A stretch of DNA of 64,000 nt, taken from positions 124,001 through 188,000 of the forward strand of contig NZ_CP084876.1 in the NCBI RefSeq assembly GCF_020525925.1, written 5' to 3'. The notes under the pieces were generated by a model. The model had not been told where the DNA came from. It did no database searches and worked only from the letters and a program-made list of their open reading frames with translations. Position numbers and translations under genes: made by a program. The stretch comes from Klebsiella quasipneumoniae subsp. quasipneumoniae (GTDB taxonomy: Bacteria > Pseudomonadota > Gammaproteobacteria > Enterobacterales > Enterobacteriaceae). The stretch's first letter is position 1, and each line of letters begins with the position of its first letter. Shown here piece after piece: positions 1-8,730 of the stretch.

Positions 1-1530
1 GATCTCCTTGAATTGCAATGTGCAACCGAACAACATCAATTTAATAACATACCCGAAAATGGGGCAGCGGTTGTTATTTCAAATCATCCAACTGTCATCG
101 ATGGTCTTGCTTTAATACATACGGTCTCCCGGGTGAGGAAAGATATAAAAATAATTGCCAACCACATTTTGCCAATTATATTTCCACAGGTGGCAGAACT
201 GACCATTGGTATTGAAAATATGGCCGGTAAGATGAGCCATAAAAAATTTAGAGAGATGAACAATCATCTGCGAGAGGGAGGCGTATTAATTATATGTCCA
301 GCGGGTAAACTGGCTAACTGGTCTCTTTCAGGTTTACAGGAGCATAAGTGGAACCCCGGTTTTTTACAGCTGGCGATGAGAAATAATGCGGCGCTGGTGC
401 CTATTCATATTACGGGTAAAAACAGTAACGTTTATTATCTTACTGCAACGATCTGGCGGCAACTGTCAAATATAATGGTTATTCGTGAAGCTCTCCGCCA
501 TCGTGGAAAGACCATGGGAATCAATATCGGACAGCAAATAACCTTATCTTCATTGCAAAAATACAATGAAGATCTTTCTGCAGCAGCTAATGTATGTTTG
601 ATGCACCTCCAGAGCATAGGGAAGAATGGAGCAGCTCTTGTCGATACGATTTCGCCACAAGGACTAAAAGAAGATAGAGAGGATTTAATAAGTGCGATAG
701 ATGAGTGCGAAATATTAAGACAGTTTGATGATGGAAGAAAATTATTGATTTATCGCTGCAATACTGGCCGTTTCTCACCAATTATTGATGAGTTAGGACG
801 CTTACGCGAACGCTGTTATCGCGATATTGGTTCAGGGTCCGGTAAAGATAGAGATAATGATATTTTTGATGAAAGTTATTATCACATTTTATTGTGGGAT
901 CCTGCTGAAACAGAAATTCTGGGGGCGTACCGTCTCGTTCCTGTTGGCGAGCAACTCGCCCGCCATGGAATAGCTGGCCTCTATAGTAATAGCTTATTTA
1001 AATATCATGATAGCGCCTATTTGTGCTTAGAGCAGTGTGTAGAAATAGGTCGTGGCTTTATCCAGAAACCTTATCAAAAAGGTAATGTTCTTGATTATTT
1101 ATGGCAAGGTATATTCGATTTTATAAAAAGATACCCCAACTATAAATATTTATTAGGTGTGTTGACTATCCCAGGATCTTTTCCTGAAGAGGTACAGAAA
1201 CTGATTGTGAGTTTTTATAATATGTACTTTCCCACCACGACTGATTTTTGTACACCAATAGCCCTGTTCACGGTAGAAACTACACAAAGCGATAGTCCTT
1301 TTAGCGGAAACGATTTTAGCGAAGACTGGAGTATGTTAAATCATCTTCTGAGAGAAAAAGGTTATAAGCTGCCCTGGCCTTTTAAACAGACTGCTAAATG
1401 GTTCTCTCCAGGTGGGTCGTCGATTATTTCATTTACTAAAGATGAGGCTTTTAACTCGATAGCTGGGTTAAATCTGAGCGCTATTGATAAATTGAATGAA
1501 GTATACGTTAAACATTATTTAAAAGACTGA
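1..1530 (+). CDS. OlsF-like bifunctional acyltransferase (PlsC + GNAT domains), 5' end cut by window
   Basis: The frame stays open to base 1, so the gene starts outside the window; at least 509 residues are visible. The N-terminal part is a lysophospholipid acyltransferase (PlsC) domain: the HX4D motif is read as NHPTVID, and PAGK stands where the family often has PEGT. After a linker near residue 215 a second domain resembles OlsB/hemolysin-type N-acyltransferases (GNAT fold), with AYRLVP around residue 305 and EIGRGFI around 345. That domain pair is the layout of OlsF, which makes ornithine lipid by N-acylating ornithine and then O-acylating the product. This is established for the family; the substrate here is inferred. 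It is followed by a HlyD-like lipoprotein and an ABC exporter on the same strand. Codons are much more AT-rich than in rph or pyrE, suggesting transfer. It could instead acylate another amino acid or amine. Confidence 0.7.
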   Translation, partial: DLLELQCATEQHQFNNIPENGAAVVISNHPTVIDGLALIHTVSRVRKDIKIIANHILPIIFPQVAELTIGIENMAGKMSHKKFREMNNHLREGGVLIICPAGKLANWSLSGLQEHKWNPGFLQLAMRNNAALVPIHITGKNSNVYYLTATIWRQLSNIMVIREALRHRGKTMGINIGQQITLSSLQKYNEDLSAAANVCLMHLQSIGKNGAALVDTISPQGLKEDREDLISAIDECEILRQFDDGRKLLIYRCNTGRFSPIIDELGRLRERCYRDIGSGSGKDRDNDIFDESYYHILLWDPAETEILGAYRLVPVGEQLARHGIAGLYSNSLFKYHDSAYLCLEQCVEIGRGFIQKPYQKGNVLDYLWQGIFDFIKRYPNYKYLLGVLTIPGSFPEEVQKLIVSFYNMYFPTTTDFCTPIALFTVETTQSDSPFSGNDFSEDWSMLNHLLREKGYKLPWPFKQTAKWFSPGGSSIISFTKDEAFNSIAGLNLSAIDKLNEVYVKHYLKD

Positions 1531-1599
1531 GTTGACGATGACTAGCGGGTACTGGAGTAATGATGCTTTAATCCAGCCGTCAGTAATAAGGGAAATGAT

Positions 1600-1620
1600 A
1601 TGCGTATGGATACGTTTTAA
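1600..1620 (+). other. possible six-codon leader cistron coupled to the downstream adaptor gene
   Basis: ATG at 1600 opens a six-codon frame (MRMDTF) that ends in TAA at 1618-1620. The last A is the first base of the ATG of the adaptor gene (TAATG). A Shine-Dalgarno-like AAGGGA lies at 1588-1593, well spaced for the ATG at 1600 but too far from 1620, which has only a weak GGA upstream. Reinitiation from the minicistron could therefore set translation of the adaptor gene. This is inference from spacing only. Confidence 0.35.
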
Positions 1621-2585
1621 TGCAAAAGTCAGTAACTAAATGCTTTGTCATGATTTCGATGCTAGTACTCTCGGGATGTGATAACAAACCGGATAACATG
1701 CTATCCGGTTATTCACATGGTGAATTTGTATACCTTTCTTATTCTGGTAATGAAAAAATAGAACGAATCTTCATTAATAAGGGCGATAATGTCATTCCAG
1801 GACAGGAGTTAGTGAAGATTGACTCCTTCGATGCACAAAATATTTTCCTGCGTGCTGAAGAAAAACTTTCAGCTGAGAGCGCAGTGTTACGAAATCTGAA
1901 ATCGGGAGAGCGGCCAGAAGAGCTGGATATTATACGGTCACAGCTAAAAAAAGCCCAATCGGCAGAATCACAGGTAAAGCGGCAGCTTGGGCGATATCGT
2001 CATCTTTATGCCAACCATGCCATATCGCGGGCGGAATGGGAGGATATCAGGGATGAGTTAACGCAAAAAGGCGCACAGGTTGAAGAGTTAATTAATCAAC
2101 TCAAGGCACGGCAACTACCGGCCCGTCAGGATGAGATTAGCCAACAGCTCTCGATGGTGGCCGCGGCAAAACTCGAACGTGATAAAGCGCTTCGGGATGT
2201 TCAGCAAACGACGATTGTATCTCCAATAAATGCCAAAGTTTTTGATATTATATATCGTGTCGGGGAGCGTCCTTCAGCCGGCAGACCAATAATCAGTCTG
2301 TTACCACCTGAGAATATAAAAGTACGCTTCTTTATACCCGAGGCGATGCTCGGTAAATTTTATATCGGGACGAAGGTAAGACTTTTATGCGACGGTTGTG
2401 CAGAACCTATTCCTGGCGTTATTAATTATATCAGTCCTGAAGCAGAGTTTACGCCCCCGGTTATTTACAGTACGAAACGCCGTGAAAAACTTATTTTTAT
2501 GGCCGAGGCGATCCCTGTCCTGGAGCAGGCTGAACGGATGAAAATCGGTCAGCCGTTTGATGTGGAGATTATTGGCAATGAATAA
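1620..2585 (+). CDS. HlyD/MFP-family periplasmic adaptor, predicted lipoprotein
   Basis: A 321-residue membrane-fusion (adaptor) protein of the kind that pairs with ABC-2 exporters (YhiI/YbhG type). Residues 1-20 form a lipoprotein signal ending in the lipobox LSGC, so Cys20 should be acylated and the protein anchored to a membrane facing the periplasm. A short biotinyl-lipoyl-like half follows (IFINKGDNVIPGQELVKID, about 50-70), then a long charged, Gln-rich coiled-coil hairpin (about 75-195), then the second lipoyl half (TIVSPINAKV, about 199-208) and a beta-barrel region. It overlaps the ATPase gene by eight bases, so the two are probably translationally coupled. The outer-membrane partner is not in the window; TolC is the usual candidate. 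Confidence 0.8.
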   Translation: MQKSVTKCFVMISMLVLSGCDNKPDNMLSGYSHGEFVYLSYSGNEKIERIFINKGDNVIPGQELVKIDSFDAQNIFLRAEEKLSAESAVLRNLKSGERPEELDIIRSQLKKAQSAESQVKRQLGRYRHLYANHAISRAEWEDIRDELTQKGAQVEELINQLKARQLPARQDEISQQLSMVAAAKLERDKALRDVQQTTIVSPINAKVFDIIYRVGERPSAGRPIISLLPPENIKVRFFIPEAMLGKFYIGTKVRLLCDGCAEPIPGVINYISPEAEFTPPVIYSTKRREKLIFMAEAIPVLEQAERMKIGQPFDVEIIGNE

Positions 2586-3495
2586 TCTTTGTATTGATGT
2601 GAAAAATCTCAATAAACATTTTGGCGAACATCATGTCGTAAAGGATTTCTCATTACAGGTGGCAAAAGGCGAGATTTATGGTTTTCTTGGTCCGAACGGT
2701 AGCGGAAAAACGACATCGATACGGATGATGTGCGGTTTGATTACGCCCGATTCAGGTGAAGGTTTTTGTCTGGGTATGGACATCTTCACTCAGCGGGAAA
2801 AAATAAAACAAAAGATAGGCTACATGACTCAGTATTTCTCGATGTGGGGAAATTTAACTATTCGGGAAAACTTATATTTTATTGCACGATTATATGGCCT
2901 TGACCAGCGTAAGGCCCGGGTTGAGGATGCGCTTACAGAATTAGGTCTTACTTCCCGGCAGCACCAGCTGGCTAAGGAACTTTCTGGCGGCTGGAAGCAA
3001 AGAATGGCCCTCGCCGCCTGCATGTTGCATGAACCTGTTTTGCTGTTTCTGGATGAACCGACCGCTGGCGTGGATCCAAAAGCGCGACGGGAGTTCTGGC
3101 AAATGCTGCATCAGCTCTCTGACAAAGGGATCTCAATACTGGTGAGTACGCATTATATGGACGAGGCAGAGCGCTGCCATAAAGTTGCTTACCTCTCTTA
3201 TGGTCGGCTACTGGCGAATGGCACTATTGCATCGATTATCGCTTCGCAGAATCTTATTACCGTGAGAACCAGCGGCGCTGGGCTGACGGTGCTTGAAAGC
3301 CAGCTCCAGCGCTTGCCGGATATTGAACAAACGGTCATTTTTGGCAATCAGCTTTATGTTACTTCCAGAGATGAAGCGAAGTTAGCATCCGCGCTATTTG
3401 CTTTTAAACAACAGGGTTATGAGTTCTGCCAGGTCGATACCAATCTGGAAGACGCATTTACCTATTTGATGAAAAACAATTGTGAAAAAAATTAA
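2578..3495 (+). CDS. ABC transporter ATP-binding protein (ABC-2/drug-export type)
   Basis: A 305-residue nucleotide-binding subunit. Walker A reads GPNGSGKTT (about 38-46), the signature is LSGGWKQR (135-142), Walker B is LLFLDEPT (155-162), and the switch His lies in STHYMDEAE. The C-terminal extension after about 220 is the DUF4162-like tail common in CcmA/DrrA-type exporters. Only one ATPase domain is present, unlike fused RbbA or YbhF, so the complex needs a dimer. The start at 2578 gives an eight-base overlap with the adaptor gene; an in-frame ATG at 2557 would lie deep inside it and lacks a reason to be used. The 3' end overlaps the GTG of the permease gene by 14 bases. Confidence 0.9.
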   Translation: MNNLCIDVKNLNKHFGEHHVVKDFSLQVAKGEIYGFLGPNGSGKTTSIRMMCGLITPDSGEGFCLGMDIFTQREKIKQKIGYMTQYFSMWGNLTIRENLYFIARLYGLDQRKARVEDALTELGLTSRQHQLAKELSGGWKQRMALAACMLHEPVLLFLDEPTAGVDPKARREFWQMLHQLSDKGISILVSTHYMDEAERCHKVAYLSYGRLLANGTIASIIASQNLITVRTSGAGLTVLESQLQRLPDIEQTVIFGNQLYVTSRDEAKLASALFAFKQQGYEFCQVDTNLEDAFTYLMKNNCEKN

Positions 3496-4621
3496 TTTAA
3501 ACTTCTCTCTAATCCGCTGGTTCGGTGTGGTTATTAAGGAGATCCACGAATTACGTCGTGATAAAGTCAGTATCAGCATGGTACTCCTTACCCCTATTTT
3601 TCAGCTGATCATTCTTGGCTATGCGATAAATATGGACCCGCATCATCTTCCTACCGCATTACTGAATTACGATAGCGAACGCATGAGTCAGGTTTTTGTG
3701 ACAGGAGCGCAAAATACCGGATATTTTTCGATGATACCAGTCGATTCTGAAGAGGCAGCTCAGAAAGCATTTGTTCGAGGTGATGTCACTTTTATCGTAA
3801 CGATCCCCGAGGGGTTTACGCGCAAGATGCTGCGTGGAGAAAAACCTCAGCTGCTCATTCAGGGGGATGCTATCGATCCGATGACCACGGGAAATGCGTT
3901 AAGTGCTCTGGTGCAGGTTGCGAAATCGATGTTTCAGCAAGACTTGCCGGGTGAAATGCGTGTAGAGCAAAAAGAGGATGATTTTGAGCTTATTATCCAT
4001 CGCATGTTTAACCCGGAGGGGATCACCCAGTTTAATACGATTCCCGGTATTATGGGGTCGATACTCAGTACAACCTTGATCCTGATGACCGCTCTGTCGA
4101 TTACTCGTGAGAGAGAAAACGGTGCGTTAGAAAATTTACTGGTTTCTCCTTTGACGGGGCTTGAGGTCATTGTTGGTAAGATAACACCTTTTGTTATCAT
4201 TGGCCTGTTTCAGGCGACGTTAATTCTGATTGCCGCCGTTCTGTTATTTGATATTCCTCTTCATGGCAGCGTTTTCCTGCTTTTTTTGGTGTTGTTAATT
4301 TATGTCTTCCTCTGCCTGTCAATCGGCATTGGTATTTCTGGCATAGCGCAAAACCAACTGCAGGCGCTGCAAATGTCGTCATTTTATTTTATCCCTTCCA
4401 TTATGCTGTCTGGCTTTATCAGTCCTTTTATTAGTATGCCCGACTGGGCGAAAGCCATTGGCTCCTGTTTGCCGCTGACCTACTTCATCCGGTTGGTAAA
4501 GGGCATTATGCTGAAAGGGTATTCTGCGACGGCATTATTACCCGATCTGTTGCCGCTGATTGGCCTGGCGGTGATAGTGATCGGCGTAGGGTTGAAATCT
4601 TATCGGAAAACGCTGGACTGA
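3482..4621 (+). CDS. ABC-2 type exporter permease (YhhJ/YbhS/YbhR-like)
   Basis: A 379-residue ABC-2 membrane subunit. One transmembrane helix near residues 30-50 is followed by a large periplasmic domain (about 50-185). A cluster of five hydrophobic segments (about 190-375) contains the characteristic TRERENGALENLLVSPL cytoplasmic loop. Translation starts at GTG 3482 inside the end of the ATPase gene, so adaptor, ATPase and permease form one coupled unit. Only one permease gene is present, so a homodimer is expected. The cargo is unknown. The OlsF-like enzyme two genes upstream suggests an aminolipid or other acylated product, which is inference. No terminator separates this gene from rph. 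Confidence 0.85.
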   Translation: MKKINLNFSLIRWFGVVIKEIHELRRDKVSISMVLLTPIFQLIILGYAINMDPHHLPTALLNYDSERMSQVFVTGAQNTGYFSMIPVDSEEAAQKAFVRGDVTFIVTIPEGFTRKMLRGEKPQLLIQGDAIDPMTTGNALSALVQVAKSMFQQDLPGEMRVEQKEDDFELIIHRMFNPEGITQFNTIPGIMGSILSTTLILMTALSITRERENGALENLLVSPLTGLEVIVGKITPFVIIGLFQATLILIAAVLLFDIPLHGSVFLLFLVLLIYVFLCLSIGIGISGIAQNQLQALQMSSFYFIPSIMLSGFISPFISMPDWAKAIGSCLPLTYFIRLVKGIMLKGYSATALLPDLLPLIGLAVIVIGVGLKSYRKTLD

Positions 4622-4674
4622 CATTATGTGCGCGCCCGGCAGGTGTTGGCATAGGCTTTTCGCCATGAAATTCG

Positions 4675-4680
4675 TATAAT
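4675..4680 (+). promoter_or_regulatory. -10 element upstream of rph
   Basis: A perfect TATAAT lies 37 bases before the rph start codon. No convincing -35 sits at 16-18 bp: TTGGCA at 4646-4651 is 23 bp away. The element is therefore either part of a weak or activator-dependent promoter or uses a degenerate -35. It is the only -10-like hexamer in the short gap between the ABC permease gene and rph. Confidence 0.45.
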
Positions 4681-4717
4681 GCGGCCTTACATTCGTTTCA
4701 AGCCGGAGATTTCTATC

Positions 4718-5434
4718 ATGCGTCCAGCAGGTCGTAGCGCCAACCAGGTGCGCCCCGTTACCCTGACCCGTAATTACACAAAACACGCTGAAGGCTCTGT
4801 GCTGGTTGAATTCGGTGATACCAAAGTGCTGTGCACCGCCTCCATTGACGAAGGCGTACCGCGTTTCCTGAAAGGACAGGGACAGGGGTGGATCACCGCT
4901 GAATATGGCATGCTGCCGCGTTCAACGCACACGCGTAACGCGCGTGAAGCGGCAAAAGGCAAACAGGGCGGCCGGACGATGGAAATTCAGCGCCTGATCG
5001 CCCGTGCGCTGCGCGCGGCGGTTGATCTGAAAGCGCTGGGCGAGTTTACCATCACCCTCGACTGCGATGTGCTGCAGGCCGACGGCGGCACCCGCACCGC
5101 GTCTATTACCGGTGCCTGCGTGGCGCTGGCCGATGCGCTGAATAAGCTGGTGGCGGCCGGCAAGCTGAAAACTAACCCGATGAAAGGGATGGTGGCGGCG
5201 GTCTCTGTTGGGATCGTTAATGGCGAAGCCATCTGCGATCTGGAGTACATCGAAGACTCTGCCGCGGAAACCGATATGAACGTGGTGATGACCGAAGATG
5301 GTCGCATCATCGAGGTGCAGGGTACGGCAGAAGGCGAGCCGTTCACCCATGAAGAGCTCCTCACTCTCCTGGCGTTAGCCCGAGGGGGGATCGAATCCAT
5401 TATTACGACGCAGAAGGCGGCGTTAGCAGATTAG
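4718..5434 (+). CDS. rph: ribonuclease PH
   Basis: A 238-residue phosphate-dependent 3'-5' exoribonuclease that trims the 3' ends of tRNA precursors and contributes to rRNA turnover; it works as a ring of dimers. The whole protein is one RNase PH domain with the usual N-terminal [14 protein letters not shown], the Arg-rich RNA face ([19 protein letters not shown]) and the phosphate-binding [11 protein letters not shown]. The start at 4718 matches the family N-terminus; the open frame runs farther upstream without support. The gene is intact to its TAG, unlike the frameshifted rph of E. coli K-12. That matters because its translation up to the stop controls the pyrE attenuator just downstream. 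Confidence 0.97.
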   Translation: MRPAGRSANQVRPVTLTRNYTKHAEGSVLVEFGDTKVLCTASIDEGVPRFLKGQGQGWITAEYGMLPRSTHTRNAREAAKGKQGGRTMEIQRLIARALRAAVDLKALGEFTITLDCDVLQADGGTRTASITGACVALADALNKLVAAGKLKTNPMKGMVAAVSVGIVNGEAICDLEYIEDSAAETDMNVVMTEDGRIIEVQGTAEGEPFTHEELLTLLALARGGIESIITTQKAALAD

Positions 5435-5439
5435 TTTTT

Positions 5440-5467
5440 AAGGCGACTGAGAAGTCGCCTTTTTTTT
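5440..5467 (+). terminator. pyrE attenuator (intrinsic terminator after rph)
   Basis: AAGGCGACT-GAG-AAGTCGCC forms a GC-rich hairpin (arms 5442-5448 and 5453-5459) followed by eight T. It begins six bases after the rph stop and 33 bases before pyrE. This is the UTP-sensing attenuator described for enterobacterial rph-pyrE. When UTP is low, RNA polymerase pauses, the ribosome translating rph follows closely and prevents hairpin formation, and pyrE is read. Confidence 0.92.
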
Positions 5468-5499
5468 GACCGTAAAAAAGTAAGATGAGGAGCGAATCC

Positions 5500-6141
5500 A
5501 TGAAGCCGTATCAGCGCCAGTTTATTGAGTTTGCGCTTAGCAAGCAGGTTCTTAAGTTTGGCGAGTTCACGCTGAAATCCGGGCGTAAGAGCCCCTATTT
5601 CTTTAACGCCGGCCTGTTTAACACCGGGCGCGATCTGGCTCTGCTGGGCCGTTTTTATGCCGAGGCGCTGGTGGATTCCGGGATTGAGTTCGACCTGCTG
5701 TTTGGCCCGGCCTACAAAGGGATCCCGATTGCCACCACCACCGCGGTGGCGTTAGCCGAACACCATGACCGCGACCTGCCTTACTGCTTTAACCGTAAAG
5801 AGGCAAAGACTCACGGCGAAGGCGGCAATCTGGTCGGTAGTCCACTGCAGGGCCGGGTCATGCTGGTGGATGATGTGATCACCGCCGGTACGGCGATTCG
5901 CGAATCCATGGAGATCATCCAGGCCAACGGCGCGCAGCTGGCGGGTGTGCTGATCTCCCTGGATCGTCAGGAGCGCGGCCGCGGCGAAATCTCCGCCATT
6001 CAGGAAGTGGAGCGGGATTACGGCTGCCAGGTTATCTCGATCGTCACCCTGAAAGAGCTGATCGCTTACCTGGAAGAGAAACCGGAGATGGCGGAACACC
6101 TGGCGGCAGTTCGCGCTTATCGCGAAGCCTACGGCGTGTAA
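5500..6141 (+). CDS. pyrE: orotate phosphoribosyltransferase
   Basis: A 213-residue type I phosphoribosyltransferase that joins orotate to PRPP to give OMP in de novo pyrimidine synthesis. The PRPP-binding motif [14 protein letters not shown] lies around residues 120-133, the flexible catalytic loop ([13 protein letters not shown]) around 99-111, and the N-terminal [14 protein letters not shown] is typical. The ATG at 5500 is chosen over an upstream in-frame codon at 5485 because it has GAGGAG just ahead and matches family length. It is the second gene of rph-pyrE and lies behind the attenuator. Confidence 0.98.
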   Translation: MKPYQRQFIEFALSKQVLKFGEFTLKSGRKSPYFFNAGLFNTGRDLALLGRFYAEALVDSGIEFDLLFGPAYKGIPIATTTAVALAEHHDRDLPYCFNRKEAKTHGEGGNLVGSPLQGRVMLVDDVITAGTAIRESMEIIQANGAQLAGVLISLDRQERGRGEISAIQEVERDYGCQVISIVTLKELIAYLEEKPEMAEHLAAVRAYREAYGV

Positions 6142-6142
6142 C

Positions 6143-6174
6143 GAAAAAGCCCGGTAAGCAGAGCGCTACCGGGC
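6143..6174 (-). terminator. intrinsic terminator of slmA
   Basis: GCCCGGTA and TACCGGGC (arms 6149-6156 and 6167-6174) pair. Read on the minus strand, the hairpin is followed by five T (6148-6144), so it serves slmA. On the plus strand the run after the hairpin is A-rich, so it is a poor terminator for pyrE. Confidence 0.75.
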
Positions 6175-6186
6175 AATGCAAAAAAA

Positions 6187-6783
6187 CTACTGCAGCTGTG
6201 CGGCGACCAGCGGCCAGCGGGCGTCGAAATCATCCGTCGGACGGTATTTGAACTCGCTGCGCACAAAGCGCGACAGCATGCCCTCGCAGAAGGCCAGCAG
6301 CTGGCTGGCCAGCAGCGTTTCGTCGAGAGTGTAGCCTTCGCCTTCGCGCATTTTTTTCTCGCGCATCACCTGACGCAGCTGCACTTCGATGCGTTCAAAA
6401 AGCTGGTTGATACGGCCCTGCAGCCGATCCTGTTCGAACATCAGCGCGTGTCCGGTGAGGATGCGCGTCAGCCCAGGATTACGCTCGCCAAACCCAAGAA
6501 TCAACAGAACAATCAGGCGCAGGCGCGCTGATGTGTCCTTCTCATCTTTCAGAATCAAATTGATGCGCGTAATCAGACTGTCTTCAATGAACTCGATCAG
6601 GCTGTCAAACATGCGGGTTTTGCTGGGAAAATGGCGATACAGCGCGGCTTCAGAAACGCCGACGGAAGCCGCCAGTTTCGCGGTGGTAATACGTTGGCTA
6701 CCATCGCTGGATTCCAGCATTAGCGCCAGAGATTGAAGTATTTCTTCGCGACGATTCCGTTTCGCAGTTTGCTTTTCTGCCAT
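6187..6783 (-). CDS. slmA: nucleoid occlusion factor SlmA
   Basis: A 198-residue TetR-family DNA-binding protein that binds chromosomal SBS sites and blocks FtsZ polymerisation over the nucleoid. The N-terminal helix-turn-helix (about 30-53: [20 protein letters not shown]) is followed by an all-helical dimerisation and FtsZ-interaction domain. Length and sequence match the E. coli protein. It lies between convergent pyrE and co-oriented dut, as in E. coli. Unlike most TetR proteins it regulates division rather than an adjacent gene. Confidence 0.97.
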   Translation of the reverse strand: MAEKQTAKRNRREEILQSLALMLESSDGSQRITTAKLAASVGVSEAALYRHFPSKTRMFDSLIEFIEDSLITRINLILKDEKDTSARLRLIVLLILGFGERNPGLTRILTGHALMFEQDRLQGRINQLFERIEVQLRQVMREKKMREGEGYTLDETLLASQLLAFCEGMLSRFVRSEFKYRPTDDFDARWPLVAAQLQ

Positions 6784-6907
6784 GTTTTAAAATACCCCTG
6801 AAAATAAGCACTTGTCAGGCAGACATCCACAACGCGACCGCAAACCAGAGTTTGCGGTGATGTTATTGCATTATGCGCGTTGGGATGCAGATTCCGTGTT
6901 GCTGGGC

Positions 6908-7366
6908 TTATTTACGCCCTGAGTGACCGAAGCCGCCTTCGCCGCGGTCGGTGGCATCGAAAGATTCCACCAGGTTAAATTCCGCCTGCACGACCGGCAC
7001 AAAGACCATCTGCGCGATACGTTCGCCCGGCTCGATAATAAAGCTCTGCTGACCGCGGTTCCAGACGGACACCATCAGCTGCCCCTGGTAATCGGAGTCG
7101 ATAAGGCCCACCAGGTTGCCCAGCACCACGCCGTGCTTATGACCCAGGCCCGAGCGCGGCAGGATCACCGCCGCCAGAGAGGGATCGGCGATATGAATCG
7201 CAAGGCCGGTCGGCAACAGCGTGGTTGCGCCCGGCGCCAGCTCTACGGCGTCGTCGAGACAGGCTCGCAGGTCAAGTCCGGCGGAGCCGGAGGTGGCATA
7301 GGTCGGCAGCGGAAATTGCTGGCCGACACGCGGGTCCAGAATCTTAACGTCGATTTTTTTCATCAT
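6908..7366 (-). CDS. dut: dUTP diphosphatase
   Basis: A 152-residue homotrimeric dUTPase that hydrolyses dUTP to dUMP and pyrophosphate, keeping uracil out of DNA and feeding dTMP synthesis. The conserved motifs are visible: GSAGLDLRA (about 27-35), [10 protein letters not shown] (71-80), GLIDSDYQG (87-95), ERIAQMVF (116-123) and the Gly-rich C-terminal [10 protein letters not shown] that closes over the substrate. Its start lies inside the 3' end of coaBC (23-base overlap), so the two are co-transcribed, as in E. coli. Confidence 0.98.
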   Translation of the reverse strand: MMKKIDVKILDPRVGQQFPLPTYATSGSAGLDLRACLDDAVELAPGATTLLPTGLAIHIADPSLAAVILPRSGLGHKHGVVLGNLVGLIDSDYQGQLMVSVWNRGQQSFIIEPGERIAQMVFVPVVQAEFNLVESFDATDRGEGGFGHSGRK

Positions 7367-8558
7367 AACGGGTCACGATCTCGTCGAGTAATAATTGGCC
7401 CAGGAGTTCCTTGCGCTCAAGTGGTAAGCGCTTTTCCCCATCCTGCCAGAAAAGGTGTAATGCGTTGCTATCGCTGTTAAATCCCTGATTAGGCTGGGAA
7501 ACATCGTTGGCGCAAATCAGGTCGAGGTTTTTGCGGGCACGTTTTTGCCGCGCATATTCTTCCACATTATTCGTTTCGGCGGCAAACCCAACGACGTAGG
7601 GGCGATGCGATTTTAGCGCTGCAACCCCGGCGACGATATCCGGGTTTTTAACCATTTTTATTGTTAATTCATCACCTTGTTTTTTTATTTTATCTTCGGC
7701 GATGGCGGCGGCGCGGTAATCCGCCACCGCGGCGCAGCCAATAAAAATGTGCTGCTGCTGAGCGCTGGCCTGGACGGCCGCTTCCATTTCCAGCGCGGTA
7801 GTGACATCAATGCGCTGCACAAAGGGCGGTGTCGGTAGCGATACCGGTCCGCTGACCAGGGTCACGTTCGCGCCGCGCTGTGCGGCGGCGGCGGCAATCG
7901 CGAAGCCCATCTTACCGGAGCTGTGGTTTGAGATGTAACGCACCGGATCCAACGGCTCACGGGTCGGGCCCGCGGTAATCATGAGGTTGAGATGTTGCAA
8001 ATCTTTGACAGGGGAAGCGAAATGCTGTGCGGCCATCTCCACGATGGTTAACGGATCGAGCATTCGCCCCGGGCCGACGTCGCCGCAGGCCTGGCTACCG
8101 CTGTCCGGTCCCCACAGCAGCAGGCCGCGGGAAGCGAGCGTCTGCAGATTATGCTGGGTGGCCTGCGCGCGATACATCTGCTGGTTCATGGCGGGCAAGA
8201 CGGCAACCGGGGAAGGGGTGGCGAGACAGATCGTCGACACCAAATCATTGGCCATGCCTGCCGCCACGCGGGCGATCAAATCGGCGGTCGCCGGGGCGAG
8301 GATCACCAGGTCGGCCCATTTTCCGAGCTCAATATGGCCCATGGCCGCTTCCGCCGCCGGATCGAGCAGGCTGTCGGAAACCGGATAGCCGGATACCGCC
8401 TGCAGGCTGAGTGGGGTGATGAACGCTTTTGCCGCCTCCGTCATTGCGACACGCACTTCCGCGCCGCGTTCACGTAGTCGCCGTACCAGTTCCGGGGTTT
8501 TATACGCCGCGATACCGCCGCTGACGCCCAGGACGATTTTTTTACCCGCCAGAGTCAT
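7344..8558 (-). CDS. coaBC: bifunctional phosphopantothenoylcysteine decarboxylase / phosphopantothenate-cysteine ligase
   Basis: A 404-residue flavoprotein (Dfp) catalysing two steps of coenzyme A synthesis. The N-terminal CoaC domain (about 1-190) shows [10 protein letters not shown], the catalytic His in MGHIELGKW, and PAMNQQMY. The C-terminal CoaB domain (about 190-404) shows [22 protein letters not shown] and the Lys-rich [18 protein letters not shown]. The start is the ATG at 8558 (MTLAGKK), just after another ATG at 8561; longer in-frame extensions have no family support. The 3' end overlaps dut. The gene is divergent from radC. Confidence 0.97.
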   Translation of the reverse strand: MTLAGKKIVLGVSGGIAAYKTPELVRRLRERGAEVRVAMTEAAKAFITPLSLQAVSGYPVSDSLLDPAAEAAMGHIELGKWADLVILAPATADLIARVAAGMANDLVSTICLATPSPVAVLPAMNQQMYRAQATQHNLQTLASRGLLLWGPDSGSQACGDVGPGRMLDPLTIVEMAAQHFASPVKDLQHLNLMITAGPTREPLDPVRYISNHSSGKMGFAIAAAAAQRGANVTLVSGPVSLPTPPFVQRIDVTTALEMEAAVQASAQQQHIFIGCAAVADYRAAAIAEDKIKKQGDELTIKMVKNPDIVAGVAALKSHRPYVVGFAAETNNVEEYARQKRARKNLDLICANDVSQPNQGFNSDSNALHLFWQDGEKRLPLERKELLGQLLLDEIVTRYDEKNRR

Positions 8559-8730
8559 CATGATGTATTCCTGTTGCCGTAGACCAGAATCCGCGCATCT
8601 TATCACAATCCTGCCGCCGTCGTGCCTCTGACGGGCATTCACTTTGCGAGCGGCTACGCAGGGTGAAAAGCGGCGGGTCGGCAGCGTCGTCAGGTTGTGC
8701 CAGGATAGGCTGATTCACGCAGGAGGGCGC

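Noticed and set aside
2578..4621. Assignment of the ABC genes as rbbA-yhhJ
   Set aside because: RbbA is a large fusion with two ATPase domains and a membrane part; this ATPase has a single domain, so only a general ABC-2 exporter call is supported.
4646..4680. TTGGCA/TATAAT as a complete rph promoter
   Set aside because: The spacer is 23 bp, too long for a normal sigma-70 promoter; only the -10 element is reported.
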